From: Saprospiraceae bacterium
GTDB lineage: Bacteria; Bacteroidota; Bacteroidia; Chitinophagales; Saprospiraceae
DNA: 64,000 nucleotides
Assembly: GCA_016787525.1 (NCBI GenBank)
Contig: JAEUUP010000113.1
Location: forward strand, 103,767-167,766
Reading direction: 5' to 3'
Shown here: in pieces, positions 43,010 through 52,061 of the stretch
Position numbering within the stretch: position 1 is the first letter of the stretch
Layout: each line of letters starts with the position of its first letter
Program-made: the position numbers and the translations under genes
The notes under the pieces: model-generated
Database searches by the model: none
The model's input: the letters and a program-made list of their open reading frames with translations, nothing else
Told to the model about the DNA's origin: nothing

Positions 43010-45715
43010 ATGAAACAATCTCTACATTTATCACGACTCTTCGTGATAGCTTTTTTTTTGTTGCCTTTTCACATACTTCAAGCCTGTGGTTTTGATTTTG
43101 TTGGCTCTTGTGCAACCGCAGTAAAATTTACGGTCAACAATGCTCCTTCGGGCTATTTTGTCACCACTTGTGCTTATGGTAATTCTCTACCTTCTACGCT
43201 AGGCACAAATTTAACAACTCTTCAACTCAGTACAGCAACAACTGTGTCATGGGAGAGTTGTACAAATATGATGAAAGAAACAGCGATTTATTATCGTGTT
43301 TTCAACAACCCCCTCAGTAAAGGTACATTTCAAAAAGGAACACTTTCACAACAAAGTATTGTCAACAATCCACCTTATCGAACCAGAACTTTTTCTGCCA
43401 ATTTATCCATTGATTTACTCGTCGGATTGTTGCCTAACACGAATTATACAATTGAAATTTACTACCAATTGAGTGTTGATTCAGATGGAAATGGCTCTGT
43501 GGATGACTCTAAAGTAGCCAATAACAACGGTGCTTTCTATGCTACATCATTCCAAACAGGTAATATCAACGTTAATTCAGGCTTCCCTGTCACCATTTCG
43601 ACCCAAAGTGTCACTTGCAGTGGTGGCTCTAATGGTACAGCAACACTCTCGCCAGCAGGAGGCACTGCACCCTACACCTTTTTGTGGTCAAATGGTGCTA
43701 CTACTGCCATACAAACAGGGCTGAGAGCAGGTAATTATTCTGTTACTATTACAGATGCGACCAATGCTAAAAGTATCAAATCGTTTTCTATTGCCGAGCC
43801 TGCACCAATCACCATCACAACGTCGCTGACACAGCCTTCTTGTGGTGCATCCAATGGTGCAATAGCAGCAACCATAAGTGGCGGCACATCACCCTACACC
43901 ATAGTTTGGAGTAATGCTGCTAGTAGTTTGACAGTATCTAATTTAGCTGCTAATAGCTATTCTGCGACAGCTACAGACTCCAAAGGCTGTTCAAATAACA
44001 CTACGGTGACATTAGTCGAAAATTGCGGCAGCAATGGTGTTTATTGTGCTTCTGCCTCACAAAACCCATGGAATGAATGGATTGCACGGGTTCAAATGAA
44101 TACTTTGAACAACGAAAGTGAAAAATCACGTGCTGACCGCTTTGTTATTGGTTACTCAGACTGGACAGACAAAGGCACAACGCTGACTCAAGGTTTGAGT
44201 TACCCCCTCAGTATCACTCCTGGGCTAAGTTGGTCGGGACAACAAACTAACCTCTATTTTAGAGCATGGATTGATTTTAATAAAAACAGTGTTTTTGAAG
44301 ACTCTGAAAAAATCTTTGAACGCAACGCAACGAGTCAGCTTGTGACCTCTAATATTGTGATACCCGCAGTGACGCAATTGGGTACAACAACCATGCGTGT
44401 TAGCATGAAACGAGATGCTTATCCGACTGCTTGTGAATCATTTTTAGCAGGCGAAGTTGAAGATTATAGTATCATTTTAGTAAGCGGCAATTCTAACCCT
44501 TGTGTGACTGATGCCATTCCACCCGTATTAAACAATTGCCCACAGAATATCAATTTGACAACGTCCTCAACATGTGCCATAGCCACATGGATAGCTCCAA
44601 CTGCGACGGACAATTGTACGACTACCCCCTCAGTAAGTAGCACCCGAAATAGTGGTTTTTGTTTTCCAATAGGTTCAACAACAGTCGTTTATACCGCTAC
44701 GGATGCACGCAACAACTCTGCAACTTGCAGTTTCAGTGTTGTGGTATCTGCTACAAACAATTGTACGACCGACGTTATTCCTCCTGTATTGAGCAATTGC
44801 CCACAAAATATCAATTTAACAACATCCACAGCTTGCGCAACTGCCACATGGACAGCTCCAACTGCAACGGACAACTGCACGACTACCCCCTCAGTAAATA
44901 GCACACAAAGTAGTGGTTTTTGTTTTCCAATAGGCTCAACAACAGTCGTTTATACCGCTACGGATGCACGCAACAACACTGCAACTTGCAGTTTCAATGT
45001 CATAGTAGGATCAACCAGTATAGGTACACCAGATTTAGGTATAGCGATTAGTTCTCCTAATACATATTACAGAAACTGGACAAACATCAGTTATAAAATT
45101 GTTGTGAAAAACAATAGCTCTACTGCTTTTTCAAATGCAAAAATCGAGTTCAAATTTCCAATAGGAACAGTAAATGGTGGAACGGTAGTAGTATCTAATG
45201 GTTTGTGGGAAGAATGGTGTATCGGAGCAGTACAATGTTTCAACTGGACAATAGGCAGCCTTGCAAAAGACTCATCGGCAACCCTCACAGTTCCACTATT
45301 TGTGTTGAACCCGAATACTCCCCTTGTTGCAACAGCCAAACTATTAAGTTCAACACCAATAGATGGGAATCCAAGTAATAATGAAGCGAGTTTGACACTC
45401 AATTTCAGTTCTGAGCCTACATTTTCTTTGGTAAAAAGACCAGTAATACAGCAAATTCCAGTTGTTGTTCAGCAAATTTTACCTAACCCTACTGAGGGGG
45501 AGCTTTTTTTAGATATTGAGAGCCTCAATAGCCAACATATTGAGTTTCAATTTTCAGATGCTTTTGGCAAGATTGTAAAACGTGAACAACGATTCTTAGA
45601 AAAAGGACTTAACCAAATACTTTTTGATGTCAGTCAATTGCCACAAGGCCTGTATTTTATAACACCTTCAACGAACTTAGGGCGACAACAACCCAGTAAG
45701 TTTATAAAAATTTGA
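43010..45715 (+). CDS. Large secreted adhesin-like protein (SprB, GEVED and HYR domains, T9SS)
   Basis: A 901-residue exported protein with domains in order: signal peptide (to about 27), an N-terminal region, SprB-like repeats (CSGGSNGTATLSPAGGTAPYTFLWSNGATT, then CGASNGAIAATISGGTSPYTIVWSN), a GEVED domain (SFLAGEVEDYSII), two HYR repeats, a DUF11-like beta sandwich, and a Type IX sorting domain (ILPNPTEGELFLDIESLN). It would be displayed on the cell surface for adhesion or gliding. The two HYR units are a recent tandem duplication of 261 bp. Five dispersed elements occur, two at the same place in the two HYR repeats. Confidence 0.88.
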   Translation: MKQSLHLSRLFVIAFFLLPFHILQACGFDFVGSCATAVKFTVNNAPSGYFVTTCAYGNSLPSTLGTNLTTLQLSTATTVSWESCTNMMKETAIYYRVFNNPLSKGTFQKGTLSQQSIVNNPPYRTRTFSANLSIDLLVGLLPNTNYTIEIYYQLSVDSDGNGSVDDSKVANNNGAFYATSFQTGNINVNSGFPVTISTQSVTCSGGSNGTATLSPAGGTAPYTFLWSNGATTAIQTGLRAGNYSVTITDATNAKSIKSFSIAEPAPITITTSLTQPSCGASNGAIAATISGGTSPYTIVWSNAASSLTVSNLAANSYSATATDSKGCSNNTTVTLVENCGSNGVYCASASQNPWNEWIARVQMNTLNNESEKSRADRFVIGYSDWTDKGTTLTQGLSYPLSITPGLSWSGQQTNLYFRAWIDFNKNSVFEDSEKIFERNATSQLVTSNIVIPAVTQLGTTTMRVSMKRDAYPTACESFLAGEVEDYSIILVSGNSNPCVTDAIPPVLNNCPQNINLTTSSTCAIATWIAPTATDNCTTTPSVSSTRNSGFCFPIGSTTVVYTATDARNNSATCSFSVVVSATNNCTTDVIPPVLSNCPQNINLTTSTACATATWTAPTATDNCTTTPSVNSTQSSGFCFPIGSTTVVYTATDARNNTATCSFNVIVGSTSIGTPDLGIAISSPNTYYRNWTNISYKIVVKNNSSTAFSNAKIEFKFPIGTVNGGTVVVSNGLWEEWCIGAVQCFNWTIGSLAKDSSATLTVPLFVLNPNTPLVATAKLLSSTPIDGNPSNNEASLTLNFSSEPTFSLVKRPVIQQIPVVVQQILPNPTEGELFLDIESLNSQHIEFQFSDAFGKIVKREQRFLEKGLNQILFDVSQLPQGLYFITPSTNLGRQQPSKFIKI
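44501..45007 (+). repeat. Tandem duplication of a 261-bp HYR unit
   Basis: Two copies, 44501-44761 and 44762 to about 45007, are largely identical at nucleotide level and encode matching HYR domains. The CCCCCTCAGTA element lies at the same place in both (44625 and 44886, 261 bp apart), so the duplication copied it. Confidence 0.9.
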
Positions 45716-45778
45716 TGGTAATTAACCAATCCTGTGTTACCTTAGCGTCCGAACTCTGAACTAAAACAAAATGGACTG

Positions 45779-47197
45779 ATGAGCAAACAGATGCTTTTAA
45801 CACTTTTCTATTCATTAGTAGCCAATGCTTTATATAGCACTCCTTATTTCTATTTAAAAATAGAACCGCCCTCACCACAAGATGATTTAACAGTGTGGAC
45901 GGCTGAATGTGCTTTAAAAAATGCAGAAAAAGAATGGCGCATTTATAAAATTGAGTTGCGCAAAAACACCAATGATGCCAGTTTTACACTCGATGTCGAA
46001 GAACCGAAATTCGTCACTTTTACCTATGCTGGCGAGTCTTTCGAGATTTTTGTAGAGCCTACGGACGATATAAAAATCAGTTTCAAGAACGGACAAATCG
46101 GTCAAACCATTCGATTTGAAGGGAAAGGTGCTGAAAATAATACGATTTTGAGGTCGTTTCACAGTCGTTTTTGTACAAAAGTGCCTTCCACATACAAAAC
46201 TCAATTTTTGTCGCCTGCCCTTGACAAAGTAACGGAAGTGCGGGCAATAGCATCGGATGCGGCTACTTTTTTCTCATTTGCGAGTGCTGATAAAGAAGCA
46301 GGGCTGACTTTTTTGACCGAAGTGAAGCCAAAAATCCACAAAAAACTCTATTCGCAGTTGTGGAAAGAGTTAAATTATGCCTATGATACACAACTTTATG
46401 CCTATTTTTTGATAAAAAAAATGGATAAAGATGAGTTTCGATTGACCACACAAATTTTTTTCCCTTTCAAAGGATTCAATTATACAGACTATGAATTGAA
46501 TGAAACCTTTGTATTTCGCAATGCACTTAAAACTTTTGTTCACTATCAGGCGACGCAATTTCAGAACCACGATGACCCTTACACATTGTTTGAAACCATT
46601 GAAAAAAAATTGAGTAGTTACAACCGTTTTTGGCTTGAAAAAGAGTTACTGATTGAGGTTTTAGACAAAACCAATAACCTAAGTTTTGGCAGACAACACA
46701 TCGAGCAATTTCGGAAAAACTGCACTTTCCCTGAACTTATCAAAGAAGTAGATGATGCTTATAATCAGTTTTTGGACGTGACTGAACGCGCTGAAGCACC
46801 TGATTTAGAACTAGTTACAACAGAACACACCCCTTTGTATCTTAAAGATTTTCGCGGAAAAGTTGTTTATGTCAGTTTTTGGGCGAGCTGGTGTCAACCT
46901 TGTATTGCCAACTTTACGAAGTATGCTGAGGTCAGAAATCGTCTCCATACTGAGGGGGTCATTTTGCTCAATGTCAATATTGATGAACAACCCGATAAGT
47001 TTCGAAGTGCTTTGGCTCGACTCAATATTAAAGGATTGAATGTGCAGCCGATGGACATTGACGCAACAAAACGTTTGTACAATTTGTACACTATACCAAG
47101 CTATTTTATCATTGATAAGAAAGGGAAATTTGCTCATTTATCAGACCAAGAAGGTCGAGATGTGATTGCAGAGTTCAAAAAATTGCAAAGAGAATGA
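45779..47197 (+). CDS. TlpA-family thioredoxin-like protein with N-terminal extension
   Basis: A 472-residue exported protein. The signal-like N-terminus (MLLTLFYSLVANALYSTPY) is followed by an uncharacterised region of about 320 residues with beta-strand patterns. The C-terminal 140 residues are a thioredoxin fold: APDLELVTTEHTPLYLKDFRGKVVYVSFWASWCQPCIANF, with the CQPC active site. It would act as a periplasmic thiol-disulfide reductase, for example in cytochrome maturation. A dispersed element is read as LHTEGVILLNVNIDE, directly after the active-site helix. Its stop is followed by a short gap before the WG-repeat gene. Confidence 0.88.
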   Translation: MSKQMLLTLFYSLVANALYSTPYFYLKIEPPSPQDDLTVWTAECALKNAEKEWRIYKIELRKNTNDASFTLDVEEPKFVTFTYAGESFEIFVEPTDDIKISFKNGQIGQTIRFEGKGAENNTILRSFHSRFCTKVPSTYKTQFLSPALDKVTEVRAIASDAATFFSFASADKEAGLTFLTEVKPKIHKKLYSQLWKELNYAYDTQLYAYFLIKKMDKDEFRLTTQIFFPFKGFNYTDYELNETFVFRNALKTFVHYQATQFQNHDDPYTLFETIEKKLSSYNRFWLEKELLIEVLDKTNNLSFGRQHIEQFRKNCTFPELIKEVDDAYNQFLDVTERAEAPDLELVTTEHTPLYLKDFRGKVVYVSFWASWCQPCIANFTKYAEVRNRLHTEGVILLNVNIDEQPDKFRSALARLNIKGLNVQPMDIDATKRLYNLYTIPSYFIIDKKGKFAHLSDQEGRDVIAEFKKLQRE

Positions 47198-47302
47198 CTT
47201 CTTATGATTTTGGTTTGGTAATTGTGTAAAGCGAATTGAAAGGCAAATCAAAATTGCTGTATCCAAAATTAGAAAATTAATAGAAAAAGCGCAACTATTT
47301 TC

Positions 47303-47310
47303 TATTTTTG
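47303..47310 (+). promoter_or_regulatory. Candidate -7 element before the WG-repeat gene
   Basis: TATTTTTG lies 33 bp before the ATG at 47344. No clear -33 TTG. Confidence 0.4.
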
Positions 47311-47343
47311 CGCAAACCTTGTTTTGTTTTACGAAAAAACAAT

Positions 47344-48372
47344 ATGTTACCACCGCTTTTTAAAATAAGAGACAAAGGCAAATATGGCTTTATTGACCTC
47401 GATGGTGAAATCATCGTTGAGCCACAATATCAAGATGTTGAAGACTTTCACAATGAATTTGCACGTGTGAAAATTTTTGACCGTGTGATGCTTATGGACT
47501 ATCATGGTCGCCTTCTACTGAAAAACATATTCAACTACGTGGGGCTTATGGAGGAAGGTCTGGCACGTGTGCAACTGGTCAACCAGTGGGGTTATATTGA
47601 TAGTCGGTGCAATTTGGTGATTGATGTGCAGTTTGAAGGGGTCGGCGACTTTCACGGTAGTTTAGCAACTGCTCGTTTTGGTGGACGCTGGGGTTTTATC
47701 AACAAAGAAGGCGAGTTTGTTATTAAGCCACAATTTGAAGCTGCCGAAAAATTCAACAACGGTTTAGCAGCAGTCAAATCGGAGGGTAAATGGGGGTTTA
47801 TCAATAACAAGGGCAAATGGATGATTGAACCCACTTACCAACTGGCGACGACTTTTCAGGGCGATGTGGCAACCATTTTTGAAGATGACAAATGGGGTTT
47901 GGTACACAAATCAGGGCAGGTCATTGTCCCCCCTCAGTATCTGCACATCAAAGGGTTGAGTGATGGTGTTTTTTCAGAAGGTTTGGCGATAGTGAAAATT
48001 GAGGATAAGTTTGGTTTCATCAATCAAGGTAATGAAATTATCATTAATCCTGTTTTTGAATTTGTGGGTGATTTTTATAATGGCTTGGCTGTGTTCAGTT
48101 ATAAAGATAAATTTGGTTATATGACCAAAGATGCCAAACTCCATATCGAACCTCGTTTCGACGAAGCACAACGATTCAGCGATGGTTTAGCAGGCGTTCG
48201 TGTCAAAAACCAATGGTTATATGTTGATACTGAGGGGAGTATTGCCATTCCTCCAAGATTTTTAGATGCTGTTGAGCCTTTCAGAAATGGTTTAGCATGG
48301 ATTGAAAAAAATAATATGTGGGCTTATATCAACACTGAAGGGCAAGTTGTATGGCTCGAAGAAGACATTTAA
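47344..48372 (+). CDS. WG-repeat protein
   Basis: A 342-residue protein made of about eight WG-type repeats of 40-45 residues, each with a core such as GKYGFIDLDGEIIVEPQYQDVEDF or GRWGFINKEGEFVIKPQFEAAEKF. No signal peptide. These repeats are common in Bacteroidota; their molecular role is poorly known. I start at ATG 47344, 13 codons into the longer frame. The dispersed element VPPQYLHIKGL fits the repeat consensus (xxPQFxxxxxF) exactly at that place, so it replaced residues rather than inserting. A second copy is read as TEGSIAI in the last repeat. Confidence 0.9.
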   Translation: MLPPLFKIRDKGKYGFIDLDGEIIVEPQYQDVEDFHNEFARVKIFDRVMLMDYHGRLLLKNIFNYVGLMEEGLARVQLVNQWGYIDSRCNLVIDVQFEGVGDFHGSLATARFGGRWGFINKEGEFVIKPQFEAAEKFNNGLAAVKSEGKWGFINNKGKWMIEPTYQLATTFQGDVATIFEDDKWGLVHKSGQVIVPPQYLHIKGLSDGVFSEGLAIVKIEDKFGFINQGNEIIINPVFEFVGDFYNGLAVFSYKDKFGYMTKDAKLHIEPRFDEAQRFSDGLAGVRVKNQWLYVDTEGSIAIPPRFLDAVEPFRNGLAWIEKNNMWAYINTEGQVVWLEEDI

Positions 48373-48449
48373 TAGTCTATTTTCAGAATAAAGGCATCAG
48401 GTTCAAACAATGATATTGTACTTAAAAGCCTAACATCGCAAACAAAACT

Positions 48450-49550
48450 ATGAGCGAACTTTTCTATCGCATTGCTCTGACCAAAGTACCCAAAGTCGGA
48501 GCTGTCCATTCCAAAAATCTCATCGCCCATTGTGGCAGTGCAGAAGCCGTTTTCAAATCGAGTAAAGTGTCACTAATGCGTATCAATGGCATTGGTGAGG
48601 GCATTGCAGACTACATCTTGACGTCAGATGTGTTGAAATGGGCAGAAAAAGAATTGGATTTTATTGTAAAAAACCAAGTGCGTGTCATCTACCATACTGA
48701 CCCCGGTTATCCGCGCCGCTTGAGCAACTTAGCCGATTGCCCGATGCTTTTGTATTACAAAGGTACAGCCGATTTGAATGCGCCACGCATAGTGAGTATT
48801 GTAGGTACACGAAAGCCATCACCCTATGGCGTGCGCACATGTGAGTCAATCGTAGAAGGTTTTATTCCCTATAATGTTTTGATAGTCAGTGGTTTGGCTT
48901 ATGGTATTGACTCGTTTGCACACCGAAAAAGTTTGTTAAGTGGCATACCAACCGTAGGTGTCATGGGTACAGGTTTACAGCGTATTTACCCAACTGAACA
49001 TCGCGAGTGGGCTTTAAAAATGATTGAAAACGGAGGTTTATTGACAGAATATCCCAGCGATCAAGACCCTGAACAAAAGCACTTTCCGATGCGCAATCGC
49101 ATCATCGCAGGGATAGCAGACGCAACTATTGTCATAGAAACTGCTGAAAGAGGTGGTTCAATAATTACCGCTAATATGGCTTTTGAATGTAATCGCGATG
49201 TTTTCGCCGTTCCTGGTCGAGTAGGTGATGCTCAGTCAAAAGGCTGCAACAATCTATTAAAAAAGCGTAAAGCTACCTTGATTGAAAGCTCAGAAGACTT
49301 GGCTCACCATCTGGGTTGGGCCGATTTAGATGCTCAAAAGCCAGCCGCACAAAAGCAACTTTTTGTAGAACTTTCTGATAATGAGCAAATTATTGTTAAT
49401 TTTTTAAAAAAATCTGAGACAAGTACGCCTATTGATACACTAAGTTTGGCTGTACAGATGCACCCCAGCCAGATTGCTTCATTATTGTTAAGTTTAGAAT
49501 TTAAAGGCATTGTTCAAGTTCTTCCTGGCAAACGATATGGCTTGGTTTAG
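48450..49550 (+). CDS. dprA: DNA-processing protein DprA
   Basis: A 366-residue protein that loads RecA on incoming single-stranded DNA during transformation. A helix-hairpin-helix-like region leads to the Rossmann-like core with IVSIVGTRKPSPYGVRTCE, IVSGLAYGIDSFAHRKSL, VGVMGTGLQRIYPTEHR and FPMRNRIIAGIADATIVIETAERGGSIITANMA, which are the standard DprA motifs. A winged-helix C-terminal domain follows (VNFLKKSETSTPIDTLSLAVQMHPSQIASLLLSLEFKGIVQVLPG). No dispersed element; the neighbouring aroE has its own promoter at 49551. Confidence 0.95.
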   Translation: MSELFYRIALTKVPKVGAVHSKNLIAHCGSAEAVFKSSKVSLMRINGIGEGIADYILTSDVLKWAEKELDFIVKNQVRVIYHTDPGYPRRLSNLADCPMLLYYKGTADLNAPRIVSIVGTRKPSPYGVRTCESIVEGFIPYNVLIVSGLAYGIDSFAHRKSLLSGIPTVGVMGTGLQRIYPTEHREWALKMIENGGLLTEYPSDQDPEQKHFPMRNRIIAGIADATIVIETAERGGSIITANMAFECNRDVFAVPGRVGDAQSKGCNNLLKKRKATLIESSEDLAHHLGWADLDAQKPAAQKQLFVELSDNEQIIVNFLKKSETSTPIDTLSLAVQMHPSQIASLLLSLEFKGIVQVLPGKRYGLV

Positions 49551-49558
49551 TATCTTTG
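49551..49558 (+). promoter_or_regulatory. Candidate -7 element for aroE
   Basis: TATCTTTG begins at the base after the dprA stop (49548-49550), 40 bp before the aroE start. Confidence 0.45.
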
Positions 49559-49598
49559 CATTTTTGAAAATCGTCATCTGTAAAACATATATTTATCA

Positions 49599-50357
49599 AT
49601 GAAGCATCTTGGTCTCATCGGATACCCTTTGGGTCATTCTTTTTCGAAATCTTATTTTAACAATAAATTTAAAGCATTAGGTGTTGATAACGAATGGTTT
49701 TATGATACCTATCCGATTGAAAATATCGAAAAATTCACAGATTTACTGAAGGGGCAACCCGACCTTGTGGGGCTCAATGTCACCATCCCATACAAACAAG
49801 AGGTCATACCTTTTGTAGATAAATTGGATAAAAGTGCCTCAGAAGTGGGTGCAATCAACTGTATTCGTATCGAAAATGGCATTTTAGTAGGCTACAATAC
49901 TGATGTTTATGGCTTTGAAAAATCACTCATAGATATGCTCGTAGATGGGAATATAGACACATTACCCCAACTCAGTCTCAAAGCCCTCGTATTAGGTACA
50001 GGTGGTGCATCGAAAGCAGTGGCATATGTGATGAAAAAATTAAACATCCCATTTCACTATGTTTCAAGAAACCGCACGCCTGAGTCATTAAGCTACAAGG
50101 ATGTGAACGCTGAAATCTTAGCAACTCATCACCTAATCATCAACGGAACGCCTTTAGGGATGTCACCAAATACTGAGGGGTGTCCACCTTTGCCTTATGA
50201 AAATATTGGAAATCAACACTTTTTATACGATTTGGTGTACAATCCAGAAGTAACTGAGTTTATGAAGCGTGGTATAGTACAAGGAGCAAAAGTGAAAAAT
50301 GGCTATGATATGTTACTCTATCAAGCTGAAAAAGGATGGGAAATCTGGAATCAGTGA
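49599..50357 (+). CDS. aroE: Shikimate dehydrogenase AroE
   Basis: A 252-residue NADP-dependent enzyme that reduces 3-dehydroshikimate to shikimate. The substrate site shows GYPLGHSFSKSYFN and LNVTIPYKQEVIPF (catalytic lysine in YKQ, with aspartate further on); the Rossmann motif is VLGTGGASKAVAYVM; NGTPLGMSPNTEGCPPLPYE is a hallmark of the family. A dispersed element encodes the NTEGCPP of that motif, and a degenerate element (TACTGAAGGGGC) lies at 49744. Possibly co-transcribed with YraN. Confidence 0.95.
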   Translation: MKHLGLIGYPLGHSFSKSYFNNKFKALGVDNEWFYDTYPIENIEKFTDLLKGQPDLVGLNVTIPYKQEVIPFVDKLDKSASEVGAINCIRIENGILVGYNTDVYGFEKSLIDMLVDGNIDTLPQLSLKALVLGTGGASKAVAYVMKKLNIPFHYVSRNRTPESLSYKDVNAEILATHHLIINGTPLGMSPNTEGCPPLPYENIGNQHFLYDLVYNPEVTEFMKRGIVQGAKVKNGYDMLLYQAEKGWEIWNQ

Positions 50358-50399
50358 GTAATAATATTGACGTATTTGGGGTATAAAATTGAGGAAAAC

Positions 50400-50762
50400 A
50401 TGGGAAAACACAATGAAATCGGTCAAAAAGGAGAACAAGCAGCAGCCGAATTTTTAGAGCAGAAAGGTTATCGGATTTTACATCGCAATTGGCGATACAG
50501 ACGTACTGAACTTGATATTGTAGCCATGAGCACTCGGACTATGGTTTTTGTGGAAGTGAAAACGCGATCTGACTATACTTTCAGTGTGCCTGAAACAGCA
50601 GTAGATAGTAAAAAGCAACACCGAATTACACAAGCTGCCATAGCCTACATGACAGAAAGCAGACATGAAGGAGCGATTCGATTCGATATTTTGTCAGTAG
50701 TACTGAGAGGTGATAATTTCTATATTGATCACTATGAAGATGCCTTTTTCTTTGGGTTATAG
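50400..50762 (+). CDS. YraN family (UPF0102) endonuclease-like protein
   Basis: A 120-residue protein of the PD-(D/E)xK fold. Conserved motifs: GQKGEQAAAEFLEQKGYRILHRNWR at the start, ELDIVAMSTRTMVFVEVKTR (the D-x-ExK catalytic site), and the closing RFDILSVVLRGDNFYIDHYEDAF. The longer TTG start at 50367 is less likely; ATG 50400 matches the usual length. A nuclease role in repair or recombination is likely from the fold. Confidence 0.9.
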   Translation: MGKHNEIGQKGEQAAAEFLEQKGYRILHRNWRYRRTELDIVAMSTRTMVFVEVKTRSDYTFSVPETAVDSKKQHRITQAAIAYMTESRHEGAIRFDILSVVLRGDNFYIDHYEDAFFFGL

Positions 50763-50829
50763 CGTTAATAGTAGGTCAAATTGGCGACAGTCTTTAAATT
50801 TTGTAAGATTGTCGCCAGCTTATTCCTAT

Positions 50830-51321
50830 TCAATTTTTCACCTTTTTTTGGAAATATGGTTGAAAAACTTTTTTATCCAACACAAGAAAAAATAATATGA
50901 TATTCAGCAAGATAAAACCATAAAACAATGCAGGATTGGATAACCACGCAACGACTCCCTCAGTAGAAACCGTGTCGAGTACAGGTAATGAGGAAGTTGG
51001 TTCTGAAACAGGTACTTCGGCTTTAGGTATCAGTGCAAATATAATCGCTACCAAAGTTGACATAAATACCAAAAAGAATAAGGGCAATCGGTCAACCACA
51101 GGCTGTTTTTTGACAGTAGGTTGCAAACGCTCCATCAAATTCTGCTCAAAACGCATGGAGGGCATTTCTAGCTCCAGACCACAGAGTTGGTCATGCAGTG
51201 TTGCATAACTGTCGAAATGCACGCGATATTTAGCATCTGTTTGCATCAGAAACTTATGTTTTTCCTGCACTTCTGGCAAGGCATTGCCATCGAGAATATC
51301 CCAAATTTGTTCTTCTGTCAT
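50830..51321 (-). CDS. Putative anti-sigma factor for the adjacent ECF sigma
   Basis: A 163-residue protein with a short cytoplasmic N-terminal domain (MTEEQIWDILDGNALPEVQEKHKFLMQTDAKYRVHFDSYATLHDQLCGLE) and two membrane helices (LPLFFLVFMSTLVAIIFALIP and ALFYGFILLNIILFFLVLD). The N-terminal piece resembles the short anti-sigma-type zinc-less domain in form, with a histidine and cysteine. It starts 2 bp after the end of the sigma gene, a strong sign of co-regulation. A degenerate element (TACTGAGGGA) lies in the periplasmic loop at about 50956. Confidence 0.72.
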   Translation of the reverse strand: MTEEQIWDILDGNALPEVQEKHKFLMQTDAKYRVHFDSYATLHDQLCGLELEMPSMRFEQNLMERLQPTVKKQPVVDRLPLFFLVFMSTLVAIIFALIPKAEVPVSEPTSSLPVLDTVSTEGVVAWLSNPALFYGFILLNIILFFLVLDKKVFQPYFQKKVKN

Positions 51322-51323
51322 GA

Positions 51324-51899
51324 TTATAACAAATTTTTAGCTTCGTCTTTCAATAGATTTTGCATCACATCTGCTAGCCTTTTGCGTGCACGATGCAATT
51401 TTACTTTCACAGTATTGGTTTCGATACCAACAATATCGGCAATTTCCTCCAATGAATTTTCTTTTAGATAGAACAAAGTTATCATAGTAACATCATCGGG
51501 TGGTAAAAGTTTTAAAGCTTTTTGGATATAAAACTTTTGTTCTTTATGTTTTAAACCATCGCTCGGATTGGTGCCACCCCTCAGTATTTTGGCATTATCA
51601 ATGTCTTCTGTTTGCATTTTGCGCCGTTGTTGTACCGTCAGAGCGCAATTGACGACAATACGATAGAGCCAAGTTGTGAATTTCGCATCGCGATTGAAGG
51701 TCGCCAAACCATTATATGCCCGTACAAAAGCATCTTGAGCGGCTTCTTCAGCATCTTCACGGCTATTCAGAATGCGATAAGCGAGTGTGAAAGCATAGTC
51801 TTTATGCCGATTCACAAGCTCTCGGAAAGCTTGGCTATCTCCTCTCAATACACGCTCGATTCTGTCTGCGTCGTTATCAATAATCGCAATTGGATTCAC
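51324..51899 (-). CDS. ECF-type RNA polymerase sigma factor
   Basis: A 191-residue sigma factor: region 2 FRELVNRHKDYAFTLAYRILNSREDAEEAAQDAFVRAY and FTTWLYRIVVNCALTVQQRRK; region 4 LLPPDDVTMITLFYLKENSLEEIADIVGIETNTVKVKLHRARKRLADVM with the helix-turn-helix. Resembles RpoE-like sigma factors. The next gene is its likely anti-sigma. A dispersed element is read as AKILRGGTNPSDG in the linker between regions 2 and 4, where extra residues are harmless. Confidence 0.93.
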   Translation of the reverse strand: MNPIAIIDNDADRIERVLRGDSQAFRELVNRHKDYAFTLAYRILNSREDAEEAAQDAFVRAYNGLATFNRDAKFTTWLYRIVVNCALTVQQRRKMQTEDIDNAKILRGGTNPSDGLKHKEQKFYIQKALKLLPPDDVTMITLFYLKENSLEEIADIVGIETNTVKVKLHRARKRLADVMQNLLKDEAKNLL

Positions 51900-52061
51900 G
51901 TTTTTTATTTAACTTCTAGTTGTTGGATACTCGCTCTAAAAAAAAGGTTACAGGTTATTCTATTTTTAACAAAAATTTGCACACGTTTTAGCACACAATC
52001 TAAAAAAGGGGTGTGTATTTTTGCCTTATCATTTATATATAGCTTGACAATTCTAAATTTT

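Noticed and set aside
51612..52061. N-terminal 150 codons of the frame ending at 52805
   Set aside because: They run antisense to the sigma gene; the signal peptide starts at ATG 52062.
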